Shown: positions 51,736-58,930 of the stretch, piece after piece
How positions within the stretch are numbered: position 1 is the first letter of the stretch
Layout: every line of letters begins with the position of its first letter
Source of the DNA: a virus
IMG/VR virus record: IMGVR_UViG_3300037086_000360
Span: 186,001 to 250,000 of that record
Length of the DNA stretch: 64,000 bases
Reading direction: 5' to 3' (one strand)
The notes under the pieces: model-generated
What the model was told of the DNA's origin: nothing
Databases searched by the model: none
Seen by the model: the letters and a program-made list of their open reading frames with translations, nothing else
Position numbers and translations under genes: made by a program

Positions 51736-52497
51736 ATGAAAGGGATTTATAAAATAACGAATCTGATCAACGGCAAGGTCTATATTGGTAAAAGTGAAGT
51801 ATCAATAGAAGATAGATGGAAATATGCCGGAACTACTAACGAACATTTTGCCAACGCTATAAAGAAATATGGGATCAATAATTTCAAGTTCGAAGTTCTG
51901 ATTGAAACTGATCAACACCTGAATGAATTAGAGACACAATATATTCTAGAATACAAGTCGAATGATCAGCATTTTGGTTACAATAAGACTCTTGGCGGTG
52001 ACGGCTGTCTAGCAACTGAAGAAACTAAGAAGAAAATGAGTGAGAATTGGACACCGAGAGAGCCTTGGAACAAAGGAAAGAAGACAAAGCCCCATTCTTC
52101 TGAAACAAAGCTAAGAATGAGTGCGTCTCACAAGGGAAAGACCACTGGCCCACATTCAGAAGAGAGAAAACGAAAGAATAGTGAATCACATATAGGCATA
52201 TTTCCATCAGTAGAGACCCGTGCTAAGCAAAGTGCTTCTATGAGGGGTAAAAATACTGGTCCTAAGTCACTGGAGCATAGAAAAAGGCTTAGTGAGTCAC
52301 ACAAAGGTATTCCGACTTGGAATAAGGGCTTAAAAGCCTCTGAAGAGTTGAGAAAAACACTTAGTGAGGCCCACATGGGAATAAAAAATGACTACGAAGA
52401 GAGAATCTGTCCCTATTGTGGTAAAAAAGGTAAGGGTGGGGTGATGGTGAGATGGCATTTTGATAATTGCAAGTTGAAGGGAGCCGTGAGTGACTAA
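51736..52497 (+). CDS. GIY-YIG homing endonuclease with NUMOD3 repeats
   Basis: 253 residues. GIYKITNLINGKVYIGKS (GIY...YIG), RWKYAGT arginine, NNFKFEVL and ELETQYI with catalytic Glu. Next come five or so short repeats (SHKGKTTGPHSEERKRK, SHIGI, SASMRGKNTGPKS, SHKGIPTWNKG), NUMOD3-type DNA-binding units, and a final zinc CPYCGKKG. It ends 8 nt inside the next gene's start. Free-standing homing gene. Confidence 0.9.
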   Translation: MKGIYKITNLINGKVYIGKSEVSIEDRWKYAGTTNEHFANAIKKYGINNFKFEVLIETDQHLNELETQYILEYKSNDQHFGYNKTLGGDGCLATEETKKKMSENWTPREPWNKGKKTKPHSSETKLRMSASHKGKTTGPHSEERKRKNSESHIGIFPSVETRAKQSASMRGKNTGPKSLEHRKRLSESHKGIPTWNKGLKASEELRKTLSEAHMGIKNDYEERICPYCGKKGKGGVMVRWHFDNCKLKGAVSD

Positions 52498-53422
52498 TCT
52501 AATCATCGACAGCAATAATGTTTCCAGCATTTCCTATTTCAAAGCCAAGAGTATGGCCCATATGCGTGGAAATCTGACTGAGGATGAGGCCGGAAGACAG
52601 CGATTGTCCAATTTTTCAACCTATCTCTATTTTCAAATGATTCATAGTTATATTAGCCAATTCAATCCTTCCAAAATGTACGTGGTGTGGGACGGCCCCT
52701 CTGGCAGCACATGGAGGAAGGCGGCTTACCCAGATTACAAGGCAGGAAGGGATCATTCTGGTGACAATTTCTACAGACAATTCCAGGGCTCATGTGAGCA
52801 AGAAAGGTTGATTTTATCAGCATATCCCATTTATCAGCTTCAAGTCGACGAGGCAGAAGCTGATGATTTGATATACTCGGTGTGTAAAATCTTATCCGCG
52901 GATGCTAAAAATGATCAAATTGTGGTATCTGGGGATGGAGACATGCTTCAGCTTCCTCAGCATTTTTCTAATACCAAGATATGGAATCCCCGCAACAAAC
53001 AATTCCAGGACACTCCAGCCTATGATGTTATTCTCTATAAGTCGATCACTGGAGACGGTAGCGATAGAATCACCGGCATTCCAGGCTTTGGAGCCAAAAG
53101 AGGCTTGAAACTAATGGAAGACATGAAGAATGGCTCTGCTAAGGTGACTGATGAACAACTTGCCATTATCGCCAAGTTTAGGAACCTTGTCGATCTCTCT
53201 GCCAACCCATTTGAAGAGAAAAACAGAAACTCCATTATCGAACTGTTGGACAAAACTAAGATAACACTAGATCAAGATAGAATCCAACAGCTTTTCGTGA
53301 GGTATGAACTTAACGGCTTCATGAAGAGGTGGGCGTATATAAGAAAATTGCTCACGCAACTAGAAACGGAGGCAGCAAATGGAGGGGCAACAGAAAGTGA
53401 ATCTGATCAATTTCGGTGCTGA
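52490..53422 (+). CDS. 5'-3' exonuclease / flap nuclease (RNase H-type of T4)
   Basis: 310 residues. LIIDSNNVSS (first Asp), MYVVWDGPSGSTWRKAAYPDYKAGR (the Lys/Arg helix of FEN family), VDEAEADDLIYS (acidic cluster), IVVSGDGDMLQL and the helix-hairpin-helix element DRITGIPGFGAKRGL. Removes RNA primers and 5' flaps during replication. The homing endonuclease overlaps its start, probably marking this gene as its target. Confidence 0.88.
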   Translation: MTNLIIDSNNVSSISYFKAKSMAHMRGNLTEDEAGRQRLSNFSTYLYFQMIHSYISQFNPSKMYVVWDGPSGSTWRKAAYPDYKAGRDHSGDNFYRQFQGSCEQERLILSAYPIYQLQVDEAEADDLIYSVCKILSADAKNDQIVVSGDGDMLQLPQHFSNTKIWNPRNKQFQDTPAYDVILYKSITGDGSDRITGIPGFGAKRGLKLMEDMKNGSAKVTDEQLAIIAKFRNLVDLSANPFEEKNRNSIIELLDKTKITLDQDRIQQLFVRYELNGFMKRWAYIRKLLTQLETEAANGGATESESDQFRC

Positions 53423-53819
53423 ATTACACGAAGATGTGATCAAGGAGATAGAAGAGAAGCATAATGTAAAACTTAAGATGGTGTCTATCAAAGCATCTTT
53501 GAATCTAAAGAAGCATAGTACATATATTCAAGCTCACGATATTATTGAAAAAAATAAAAATTATTTTTGTGAAAATGATTTCTCTATCATCAATCTACCA
53601 GGACTTCCAATCTTTGCGGCGTTCTTAATAACAGAAATCCATGCTCTGACAGGACGCTTTCCAATCATCGTGGAATGTCTAAAAGACTATTCACAAGATG
53701 GAATCTTCTCCCACTATAAATTCAAAAGACTCTATGATCTTGATAGAGAGCGAGTCCAATCACGTGAATATTTCAAGACGAGTTGCAAAGAACCTCGACA
53801 AGATTTAGAAGATAAATAA
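53379..53819 (+). CDS. Hypothetical protein with Csx15-like block
   Basis: 146 residues in overlap with the nuclease gene. Rossmann-like: VNLINFGAELHEDVIKEIEEKH and FSIINLPGLPIFAAFLITEI followed by HALTGRFPIIVEC, a pattern seen in Csx15-type and related proteins (PGLP ... TGRFP). The resemblance is short. The end is charged (DRERVQSREYF). Role unknown; could be a nucleotide-binding fold. Confidence 0.5.
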   Translation: MEGQQKVNLINFGAELHEDVIKEIEEKHNVKLKMVSIKASLNLKKHSTYIQAHDIIEKNKNYFCENDFSIINLPGLPIFAAFLITEIHALTGRFPIIVECLKDYSQDGIFSHYKFKRLYDLDRERVQSREYFKTSCKEPRQDLEDK

Positions 53820-54095
53820 ATGGACGTCTTAGAGTTTTTCGATAAGGTGCGAGCCAATGGCTGGCGCAATAATATAGAAGCCGAAATCTCATACAGCTTT
53901 GACAAGCTATTGGAGAAACTTTCTGCGTCCAAGACCGAAATCGTAGAGAAAACTGCCAAACAGCTCGAAATCTTGGATCAATTCAAGAAAGAAGAGAAAG
54001 AAGAAATGACTTATTCTATCTTCGAGAAATGGATTGAGAGATTTATACGCAACACGATCATTGAAAGATTCGACAATAAGGAAAACGAAGAGTGA
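53820..54095 (+). CDS. Hypothetical helical protein, 91 aa
   Basis: Directly follows the upstream stop. Acidic, helical (DKLLEKLSASKTEIVEKTAKQLEIL). GTGA overlap with the next gene. Confidence 0.5.
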   Translation: MDVLEFFDKVRANGWRNNIEAEISYSFDKLLEKLSASKTEIVEKTAKQLEILDQFKKEEKEEMTYSIFEKWIERFIRNTIIERFDNKENEE

Positions 54096-54334
54096 AAACG
54101 TTCAACGATTTTTCAAAAAAACTTGAAGAGACATCTGGTAGAGCTAAGGCTGCTTATGATAGAACTCATTGGAATATGGCGATTGGAGTAGTGACTCAGG
54201 TTGTTTTTGACGACAAGGATGACGAAGCTATTGAAAAAGTCGCCCAAGAATCTGGATACGATCCAACTATCACAAAACTCGCTAAAGAAGTTTATAAAGA
54301 ACTTAAGAACGATCTCAAAAATATGAGAAAGTAA
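54092..54334 (+). CDS. Hypothetical helical protein, 80 aa
   Basis: GTG start overlapping the previous stop. All-helical; ends TKLAKEVYKELKNDLKNM. Not recognised. Confidence 0.5.
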   Translation: MKTFNDFSKKLEETSGRAKAAYDRTHWNMAIGVVTQVVFDDKDDEAIEKVAQESGYDPTITKLAKEVYKELKNDLKNMRK

Positions 54335-54544
54335 ATGTTTTATTACATGACTCTCTATGACTATACAAAACCCAAACCATATCATCAACCAAAATTTGGA
54401 AAGAAAGAGGGGATAATTTGGATTGGTAAAAATCCAAACGAAGGATATAGGCCTGCTGGCCACGATGCTTTAAGTGAAGAACAGATGATTAAATCATATT
54501 TCAAATATATCTCACAAGGATATGTCTTTGAAATCAGAAAATAG
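54335..54544 (+). CDS. Hypothetical protein, 69 aa
   Basis: Directly adjacent to the upstream stop. Aromatic- and Lys-rich, Pro-rich start (YDYTKPKPYHQPKFG). Not recognised. Confidence 0.45.
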   Translation: MFYYMTLYDYTKPKPYHQPKFGKKEGIIWIGKNPNEGYRPAGHDALSEEQMIKSYFKYISQGYVFEIRK

Positions 54545-54557
54545 GGGGAATACAAAA

Positions 54558-54719
54558 ATGTGGAAAAAAGTATTAGGATGGATCTTGGCAGTTGTTCTTG
54601 GGCCACTACACATCGGTCTTTCATTTATCAGCAAGGCGGCTCAGAAGCTTTGGGGAGAATTGCTCCCTGAAATTCATGATGTTGAAGCTGCAATCAAGAA
54701 GTTTTTCAACCTTCCATAA
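54558..54719 (+). CDS. Small amphipathic/membrane protein, 53 aa
   Basis: SD GGGGGAA. MWKKVLGWILAVVLGPLHIG is a basic-hydrophobic helix, followed by an amphipathic helix. Resembles a small holin or antiholin by size only. Terminator 6 nt after the stop. Confidence 0.5.
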   Translation: MWKKVLGWILAVVLGPLHIGLSFISKAAQKLWGELLPEIHDVEAAIKKFFNLP

Positions 54720-54724
54720 GGAAT

Positions 54725-54745
54725 AGGGCCCTTGAGGGCCCTTTT
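54725..54745 (+). terminator. Rho-independent terminator
   Basis: AGGGCCC-TTGA-GGGCCCT then TTT; the next gene starts only 8 nt later. Confidence 0.8.
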
Positions 54746-54752
54746 AACTATA

Positions 54753-55550
54753 ATGAACTTCACAGATTACATCGCCAAAACAGTCATTCAAAAACAAATC
54801 ATCAAAAACAACCCTCAAGATTTAAAGCCTATGATACCGGTCATGCAAAAGACTCGATCATATAAAGAAGTTGAAACTGTAAAACCAAAACAAAAGCTTA
54901 ATCTTACTCTCATGAGACATCGATTCGGAGAAGAAAAGGGCGAATGGAAGATGAAGTGGTACGTCCAATGGCCGTTCTTCACTCCTATAGATAAGTCGCT
55001 TTCTGCTGAACAAGTTAAGGCTTTTGCTGAGGACTATCTTCATACGAGCAGCGAAAGAGGAGACGATAAATATATCCAAGTCGAATCTGCCGACAAAAAC
55101 TATGTAATTTATAAGTGGGACGTTGAAAGGTGGCTCAGTGATAACTTCAGATCTGTCGTTGTCAAATACCATCCACCGACCACTCTAGCCTACAAATTTA
55201 AAATCTCGGTCCCACTCTTCATTTTCAGTCATGCCTCTCCTTCCGATCTCTCTAGGTTTATCGGTGATAGATTCTCGAAATGGTTAGGCTCTCACAAATC
55301 AAAATTTGAAACTAAATGGTTCGCTTTTCTCAAGAAAGTAACTCCTGATCTGTTTGACTGGACAACAGATTTCCAAATGGGTGAAATCAGAGCCTCCCTC
55401 AAATACTCCATTATTCTTACCTCTCTCGCAGCCTACATGTTGTTCTTCCACAAGAAGAGTTTTGCTCCAAAGGAATTCAGCGGACTCAAAAAACAACTTA
55501 CCAAACTCAGTTCCGTTGATGATTTGGAGAAAAATCTGAAAAATCTCTAA
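54753..55550 (+). CDS. Hypothetical protein, 265 aa
   Basis: ATG 54753 lies right after a terminator and within TATAATG, so its own transcript would be leaderless. Basic, mixed fold with Trp-rich region (KWYVQWPFFTPID); one hydrophobic stretch near the C-terminus (SIILTSLAAYMLFF). Not recognised; possibly membrane-associated. Confidence 0.55.
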   Translation: MNFTDYIAKTVIQKQIIKNNPQDLKPMIPVMQKTRSYKEVETVKPKQKLNLTLMRHRFGEEKGEWKMKWYVQWPFFTPIDKSLSAEQVKAFAEDYLHTSSERGDDKYIQVESADKNYVIYKWDVERWLSDNFRSVVVKYHPPTTLAYKFKISVPLFIFSHASPSDLSRFIGDRFSKWLGSHKSKFETKWFAFLKKVTPDLFDWTTDFQMGEIRASLKYSIILTSLAAYMLFFHKKSFAPKEFSGLKKQLTKLSSVDDLEKNLKNL

Positions 55551-55613
55551 CAACACAATCCAATCGAGTCTGAAAGATAAACTAAACATAAGGAAAGGGG
55601 GTGAGTTATACCA

Positions 55614-56123
55614 CTGACGATCTACAAAGACAGTCGTTTTGTATACGCTAAGACATTCCATCCGAATGTCAAAAGGGACCGTCATAGGAAAGCACAAGAA
55701 CTGAAGAGAAAGCAGTTACTTTATACTGAGAATTGGGATGAGATTCGACATAAAGTCTATGAGCGCGACGGCCATCGTTGTGTGATTTGTGGGAAGAGGG
55801 GCAAGCTACATGCGCATCATATCGTTCCAGTCAAGTTGAGTCATGATAATAGCATGACCAACCTTGTGACCTTGTGCAATAAACACCACCTGAAATTGGA
55901 AAAGATTGGCTTTGCCATACTAGAAAGAGGCGGAGGAAGAACAGATGTAAGAAGGACAGAGCTTCAAATAATTATGGAAGCGAGAAAAGAACGCTTTCAA
56001 AAGCTGATCGAGAATCGTGATAAAATAGAGTCAAAGGAGAAAATACTTGAGCGACCAGTTGCAAATGAAAGCGATGCTTCAGATCATAAAGACGCTGAAG
56101 GAAATGTCGCAGAAAATGGATAA
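55614..56123 (+). CDS. HNH endonuclease, start uncertain
   Basis: HNH core HRCVICGKRGKLHAHHIVPVKLSHD ... NLVTLCNKHH with CxxC, HH and the final H. The frame is open from after TGA at 55602; no ATG, GTG or TTG gives the N-terminal helical part, so CTG 55614 (10 nt after AGGAAAGGGGGTGA) is proposed. GTG 55782 would lose the first zinc cysteine region. Possibly a non-standard start or a remnant. Overlaps the next gene. Confidence 0.7.
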   Translation: MTIYKDSRFVYAKTFHPNVKRDRHRKAQELKRKQLLYTENWDEIRHKVYERDGHRCVICGKRGKLHAHHIVPVKLSHDNSMTNLVTLCNKHHLKLEKIGFAILERGGGRTDVRRTELQIIMEARKERFQKLIENRDKIESKEKILERPVANESDASDHKDAEGNVAENG

Positions 56124-56196
56124 CATTGCGGAGGTCATGGATACTTTGCTTGATATTGAAGTCAAGAAGGTCGAGGCCGAAAAAAGAGGATTCTAA
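56047..56196 (+). CDS. Small helical protein, 49 aa
   Basis: TTG start after SD AAAGGAG, in another frame within the 3' end of the HNH gene. One long amphipathic helix (LQIIKTLKEMSQKMDNIAEV). TAATG overlap with the following gene. Confidence 0.5.
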   Translation: MSDQLQMKAMLQIIKTLKEMSQKMDNIAEVMDTLLDIEVKKVEAEKRGF

Positions 56197-56417
56197 TGAA
56201 AATAGAAAAACTTGTAAGCCATCTCGCTGAGAAAGAAGCGCTCGAACTCAAAAACATCGTCGATGACATTAGAGACGAAAAAACTCTTTTGAAGGTTGTG
56301 GCCGACGTTGCAAAAATTTACGATGATTGCTGCATGGCCAAAAATCGCAATTTGATAGAGTCGACGTGCGTGCATAATAGAGCTCGAAAGTATTTGGATG
56401 GGAATAAGGAGGACTAA
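56196..56417 (+). CDS. YDDCCMA family protein 1, 73 aa
   Basis: Shares IVDDIRDEKTLLKVVADVAKIYDDCCMA and C-terminal CVHNRARKYL with the gene at 56769 (about half identical). CC plus C-H-N pattern may bind metal. TAATG start. Confidence 0.6.
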   Translation: MKIEKLVSHLAEKEALELKNIVDDIRDEKTLLKVVADVAKIYDDCCMAKNRNLIESTCVHNRARKYLDGNKED

Positions 56418-56765
56418 ATGAATACTGAAGAAAATAGAGAGCTAAAAAATTTGGATGAGTATTTGAATGAACTCGAATACGTCGATTTTCAGGGAGATCC
56501 AGATCCAGCTAAACAAATGAAGGCTCAACTAATCAAGAATATTGGTCTCGAGGGACTCACGGTGAAGGAACTACCAGATGAACAGTATCAATTGACCTGG
56601 AAAGGAAAAACAGAAACCTACGATTTCGAAAATCTTTTGAAAAAATTGATTGAGCTTGCTAAAACCACTACTGCCGCTGAGCGCAAGGCACAAGCCCAGC
56701 CAACACCTCCGTCTCCAGCACCGGCTCCAGTAAAGGCGAACGTACCGGCTCAAGTTCAGGTATAA
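56418..56765 (+). CDS. Hypothetical protein with Pro/Ala tail, 115 aa
   Basis: Acidic helical-beta core, then a Pro/Ala/Gln-rich tail (PTPPSPAPAPVKANVPAQ). Sits between the two YDDCCMA paralogues, as if inserted or split by duplication. Confidence 0.55.
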   Translation: MNTEENRELKNLDEYLNELEYVDFQGDPDPAKQMKAQLIKNIGLEGLTVKELPDEQYQLTWKGKTETYDFENLLKKLIELAKTTTAAERKAQAQPTPPSPAPAPVKANVPAQVQV

Positions 56766-56768
56766 GAA

Positions 56769-56990
56769 ATGGAACTAGATAATTTGATCGAGAAGATAAA
56801 GGAACAACCCTTTATCACCTACAAAAAAATTGTTGGTGAGATCAAGGACGAAGCAACTCTCAAAAAGATTATCACAGATCTTTCTAAAATCTATGACGAT
56901 TGTTGCATGGCTGTTGCTTTGAGGCCAGTGAATCCTGATTGCATTCACATCAAAGCTCGCAAAGCTCTTGCTGAAGAGGAGGGCAAATAA
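56769..56990 (+). CDS. YDDCCMA family protein 2, 73 aa
   Basis: Paralogue of 56196: IVGEIKDEATLKKIITDLSKIYDDCCMA, CIHIKARKAL. SD weak (TATAAGA). Confidence 0.6.
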   Translation: MELDNLIEKIKEQPFITYKKIVGEIKDEATLKKIITDLSKIYDDCCMAVALRPVNPDCIHIKARKALAEEEGK

Positions 56991-56991
56991 G

Positions 56992-57411
56992 ATGGAATTA
57001 GATAGATTTTCCACTCATCTTGAAAAGATGGATGAGTTCATAGATCCAATGGTTGCCGGAGAACTTATAGGTACAGCCATAAGTCTACCTCTCTGTGCTT
57101 TGCTTGGTTTTGTTCTTGGGGCATATGGCCGCGCAAATCTATTAAAAAAAGATGATGTGACGGCTACAGCATATCTCAAAGATGCTATCAAGACATTTTT
57201 TCAAAAGGGAGATCTCAGAAAACACATGAAGAATGTAGATAAAGAGACTCTTACACAGATGACTAAAAAGCATAGGAAACTTGCTGACAGTATGCGAACA
57301 TATATTAAGAAGCCTAACGATTATGATCTGTACGAAATGGCTGGATATCTCCAGCGCATGAGCAAAGAAGATCGAGAAGAAGCGATGAATATGATTAAAG
57401 GAAAAAGCTAA
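56992..57411 (+). CDS. Membrane-segment protein, paralogue pair member 1, 139 aa
   Basis: Start ATG 56992 one nt after the upstream stop. Hydrophobic stretch GTAISLPLCALLGFVLGAYG, then LLKKDDVTATAYLKDAIKTFFQKG and a basic helical end. Next gene is a clear paralogue. Confidence 0.6.
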   Translation: MELDRFSTHLEKMDEFIDPMVAGELIGTAISLPLCALLGFVLGAYGRANLLKKDDVTATAYLKDAIKTFFQKGDLRKHMKNVDKETLTQMTKKHRKLADSMRTYIKKPNDYDLYEMAGYLQRMSKEDREEAMNMIKGKS

Positions 57412-57902
57412 TGAACCTTAGTTTGGATCAAATAGTAAATGGTGCTATTGATAAAAAGGCACTAGAAAGACAGAGAAAGATTATCGCTCGACACGATTAC
57501 ACCAACCCAAAGAAAGTTGTTGAACCTATCAACTCCAACATTTCAGAGGAATTGGTTGGTGCCCCAGTGGGATTGCCCATTGCAGCACTAATCGATTATG
57601 TAAATAAGTGGGTTAGTGAATCAGCACTTCGAAAGAAGGATGATGTGACTACTATGGCCTATCTCAAAGAACGAATTCAAACATTCTTTGAAGAGGAGAC
57701 ATTGAAGAAGTATATTAAGGAGCTTGATAAGGTTGCTATTATGAGAATAGCTGAGAAACATCAGAAACTTGGATCATCTATAAAATCGTATATTAAGGAA
57801 CAAAACGAGGACGCTCTGGAAGGAATGGTGAAATACTTTTTAAAAATGACTAAAGAAGAGCGTCGAGAAACTATGAAACTGATTAGAGGAGAAAGTAAAT
57901 GA
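57411..57902 (+). CDS. Membrane-segment protein, paralogue pair member 2, 163 aa
   Basis: TAATG overlap. LVGAPVGLPIAALIDYVNKW, ALRKKDDVTTMAYLKERIQTFFEEE, ending KMTKEERRETMKLIRGESK like its neighbour (RMSKEDREEAMNMIKGKS). Longer N-terminus. ATGA overlap next. Confidence 0.6.
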   Translation: MNLSLDQIVNGAIDKKALERQRKIIARHDYTNPKKVVEPINSNISEELVGAPVGLPIAALIDYVNKWVSESALRKKDDVTTMAYLKERIQTFFEEETLKKYIKELDKVAIMRIAEKHQKLGSSIKSYIKEQNEDALEGMVKYFLKMTKEERRETMKLIRGESK

Positions 57903-58048
57903 ACCTAGAAGAATTGTTGAACAGTGTTCTTGGCGAAGCTATGGGAAAGAAGGAGAAGAAGGGCAAGAAGGATCATTGTGAGTGTGGTGAGAAGATGGGA
58001 AAAGATGGAAAATGTCCAAAGTGTGACGGCGACGAAGACGAAAAGTAA
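57899..58048 (+). CDS. Small Cys-rich protein, 49 aa
   Basis: ATGA overlap with the upstream gene. MNLEELLNSVLGEAM start similar to 57411 (MNLSLDQIVNGAI), then a Lys-rich hinge and HCECGEKMGKDGKCPKCDGD zinc ribbon. Confidence 0.55.
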   Translation: MNLEELLNSVLGEAMGKKEKKGKKDHCECGEKMGKDGKCPKCDGDEDEK

Positions 58049-58072
58049 ATATATAACTAACGGAGAACTCTA

Positions 58073-58309
58073 ATGGCAGAAGACAACAAGGGCGTTGTCG
58101 CGCAGTACAATAAAAGTCCTGTCACTCAGCGTGATTATTACTATGATTACGAAACGACTGATAAGGAAGCAAAAGATAAGTATGCGGACAGTATGTTTAA
58201 TCTCAAGAAAACAAATGATGGACTCAAGAAAGAACTCGAGTCTGAGAAGGCTGCAAAGTGGAAAGAAGAAAAAGTTGAGGTAGAACAAAAGCCCATTACG
58301 AAAAAGTAG
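58073..58309 (+). CDS. Hypothetical charged protein, 78 aa
   Basis: SD CGGAG. Tyr-rich segment (RDYYYDYETTDKEAKDKYADS) and a coiled-coil-like Lys/Glu helix. Upstream of the tail genes; not recognised. Confidence 0.5.
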   Translation: MAEDNKGVVAQYNKSPVTQRDYYYDYETTDKEAKDKYADSMFNLKKTNDGLKKELESEKAAKWKEEKVEVEQKPITKK

Positions 58310-58312
58310 TAA

Positions 58313-58930
58313 ATGAATGTTTTATATAATGCTTTGGTACAAACCCTCAGAAAGCAATATGGCGCTAACTCGAGGGTTGTGCCGTTCGCTTTAGGAAGAG
58401 TCTATGAATGTGCCTACAGAAACTGGAAACACGATCCTAGCCCTCTTGTTTTTATAGTAGGCTCGGACGCATTTCACACAATAGGCATCAACATTCACTA
58501 TGTAAGGGGTTTTGAAACAAATCTGATACAGTTTATAATGTTGCTCAGAAACTCTCAAGCACTGATCAATGGTCTTACATTGTACCAGCTCCTAAAAACA
58601 AGAATTCCTATGATCCCCCAACTTGCATGCAGAATGTATTTTACTGCAATGTTGAGAGGAAGATTGGTTAGTGATGGAATTTCCCAGATTCCATCTCCCA
58701 ATGTAGCAACCTTTATAAGAGATCCTTGGGTGAGAAGATTAAATAATTTGATCAGACCAAGGATTTTTTCCTTTAGAAAAACTGAAGTGAATCCGCAGGA
58801 TGCAGCATCAATAAGAAGTCAAGCTATTCAAACTCAATATAATGCCGACGCGGCAAAACCTTTTGCAAATAGAAATCAAGGAAATATAGTTCAGTATCTG
58901 CCTCCTGAAGAAGGAGAGGGGAATAAGTAA
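58313..58930 (+). CDS. Putative phage structural protein, 205 aa
   Basis: SPLVFIVGSDAFHTIGINIHYVRG resembles a GLNLHY block seen in conserved tail/head-neck proteins of large myophages. Basic, helical middle; Gln/Asn-rich end. Directly precedes and overlaps the hub-like gene, supporting a virion role. Confidence 0.55.
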   Translation: MNVLYNALVQTLRKQYGANSRVVPFALGRVYECAYRNWKHDPSPLVFIVGSDAFHTIGINIHYVRGFETNLIQFIMLLRNSQALINGLTLYQLLKTRIPMIPQLACRMYFTAMLRGRLVSDGISQIPSPNVATFIRDPWVRRLNNLIRPRIFSFRKTEVNPQDAASIRSQAIQTQYNADAAKPFANRNQGNIVQYLPPEEGEGNK

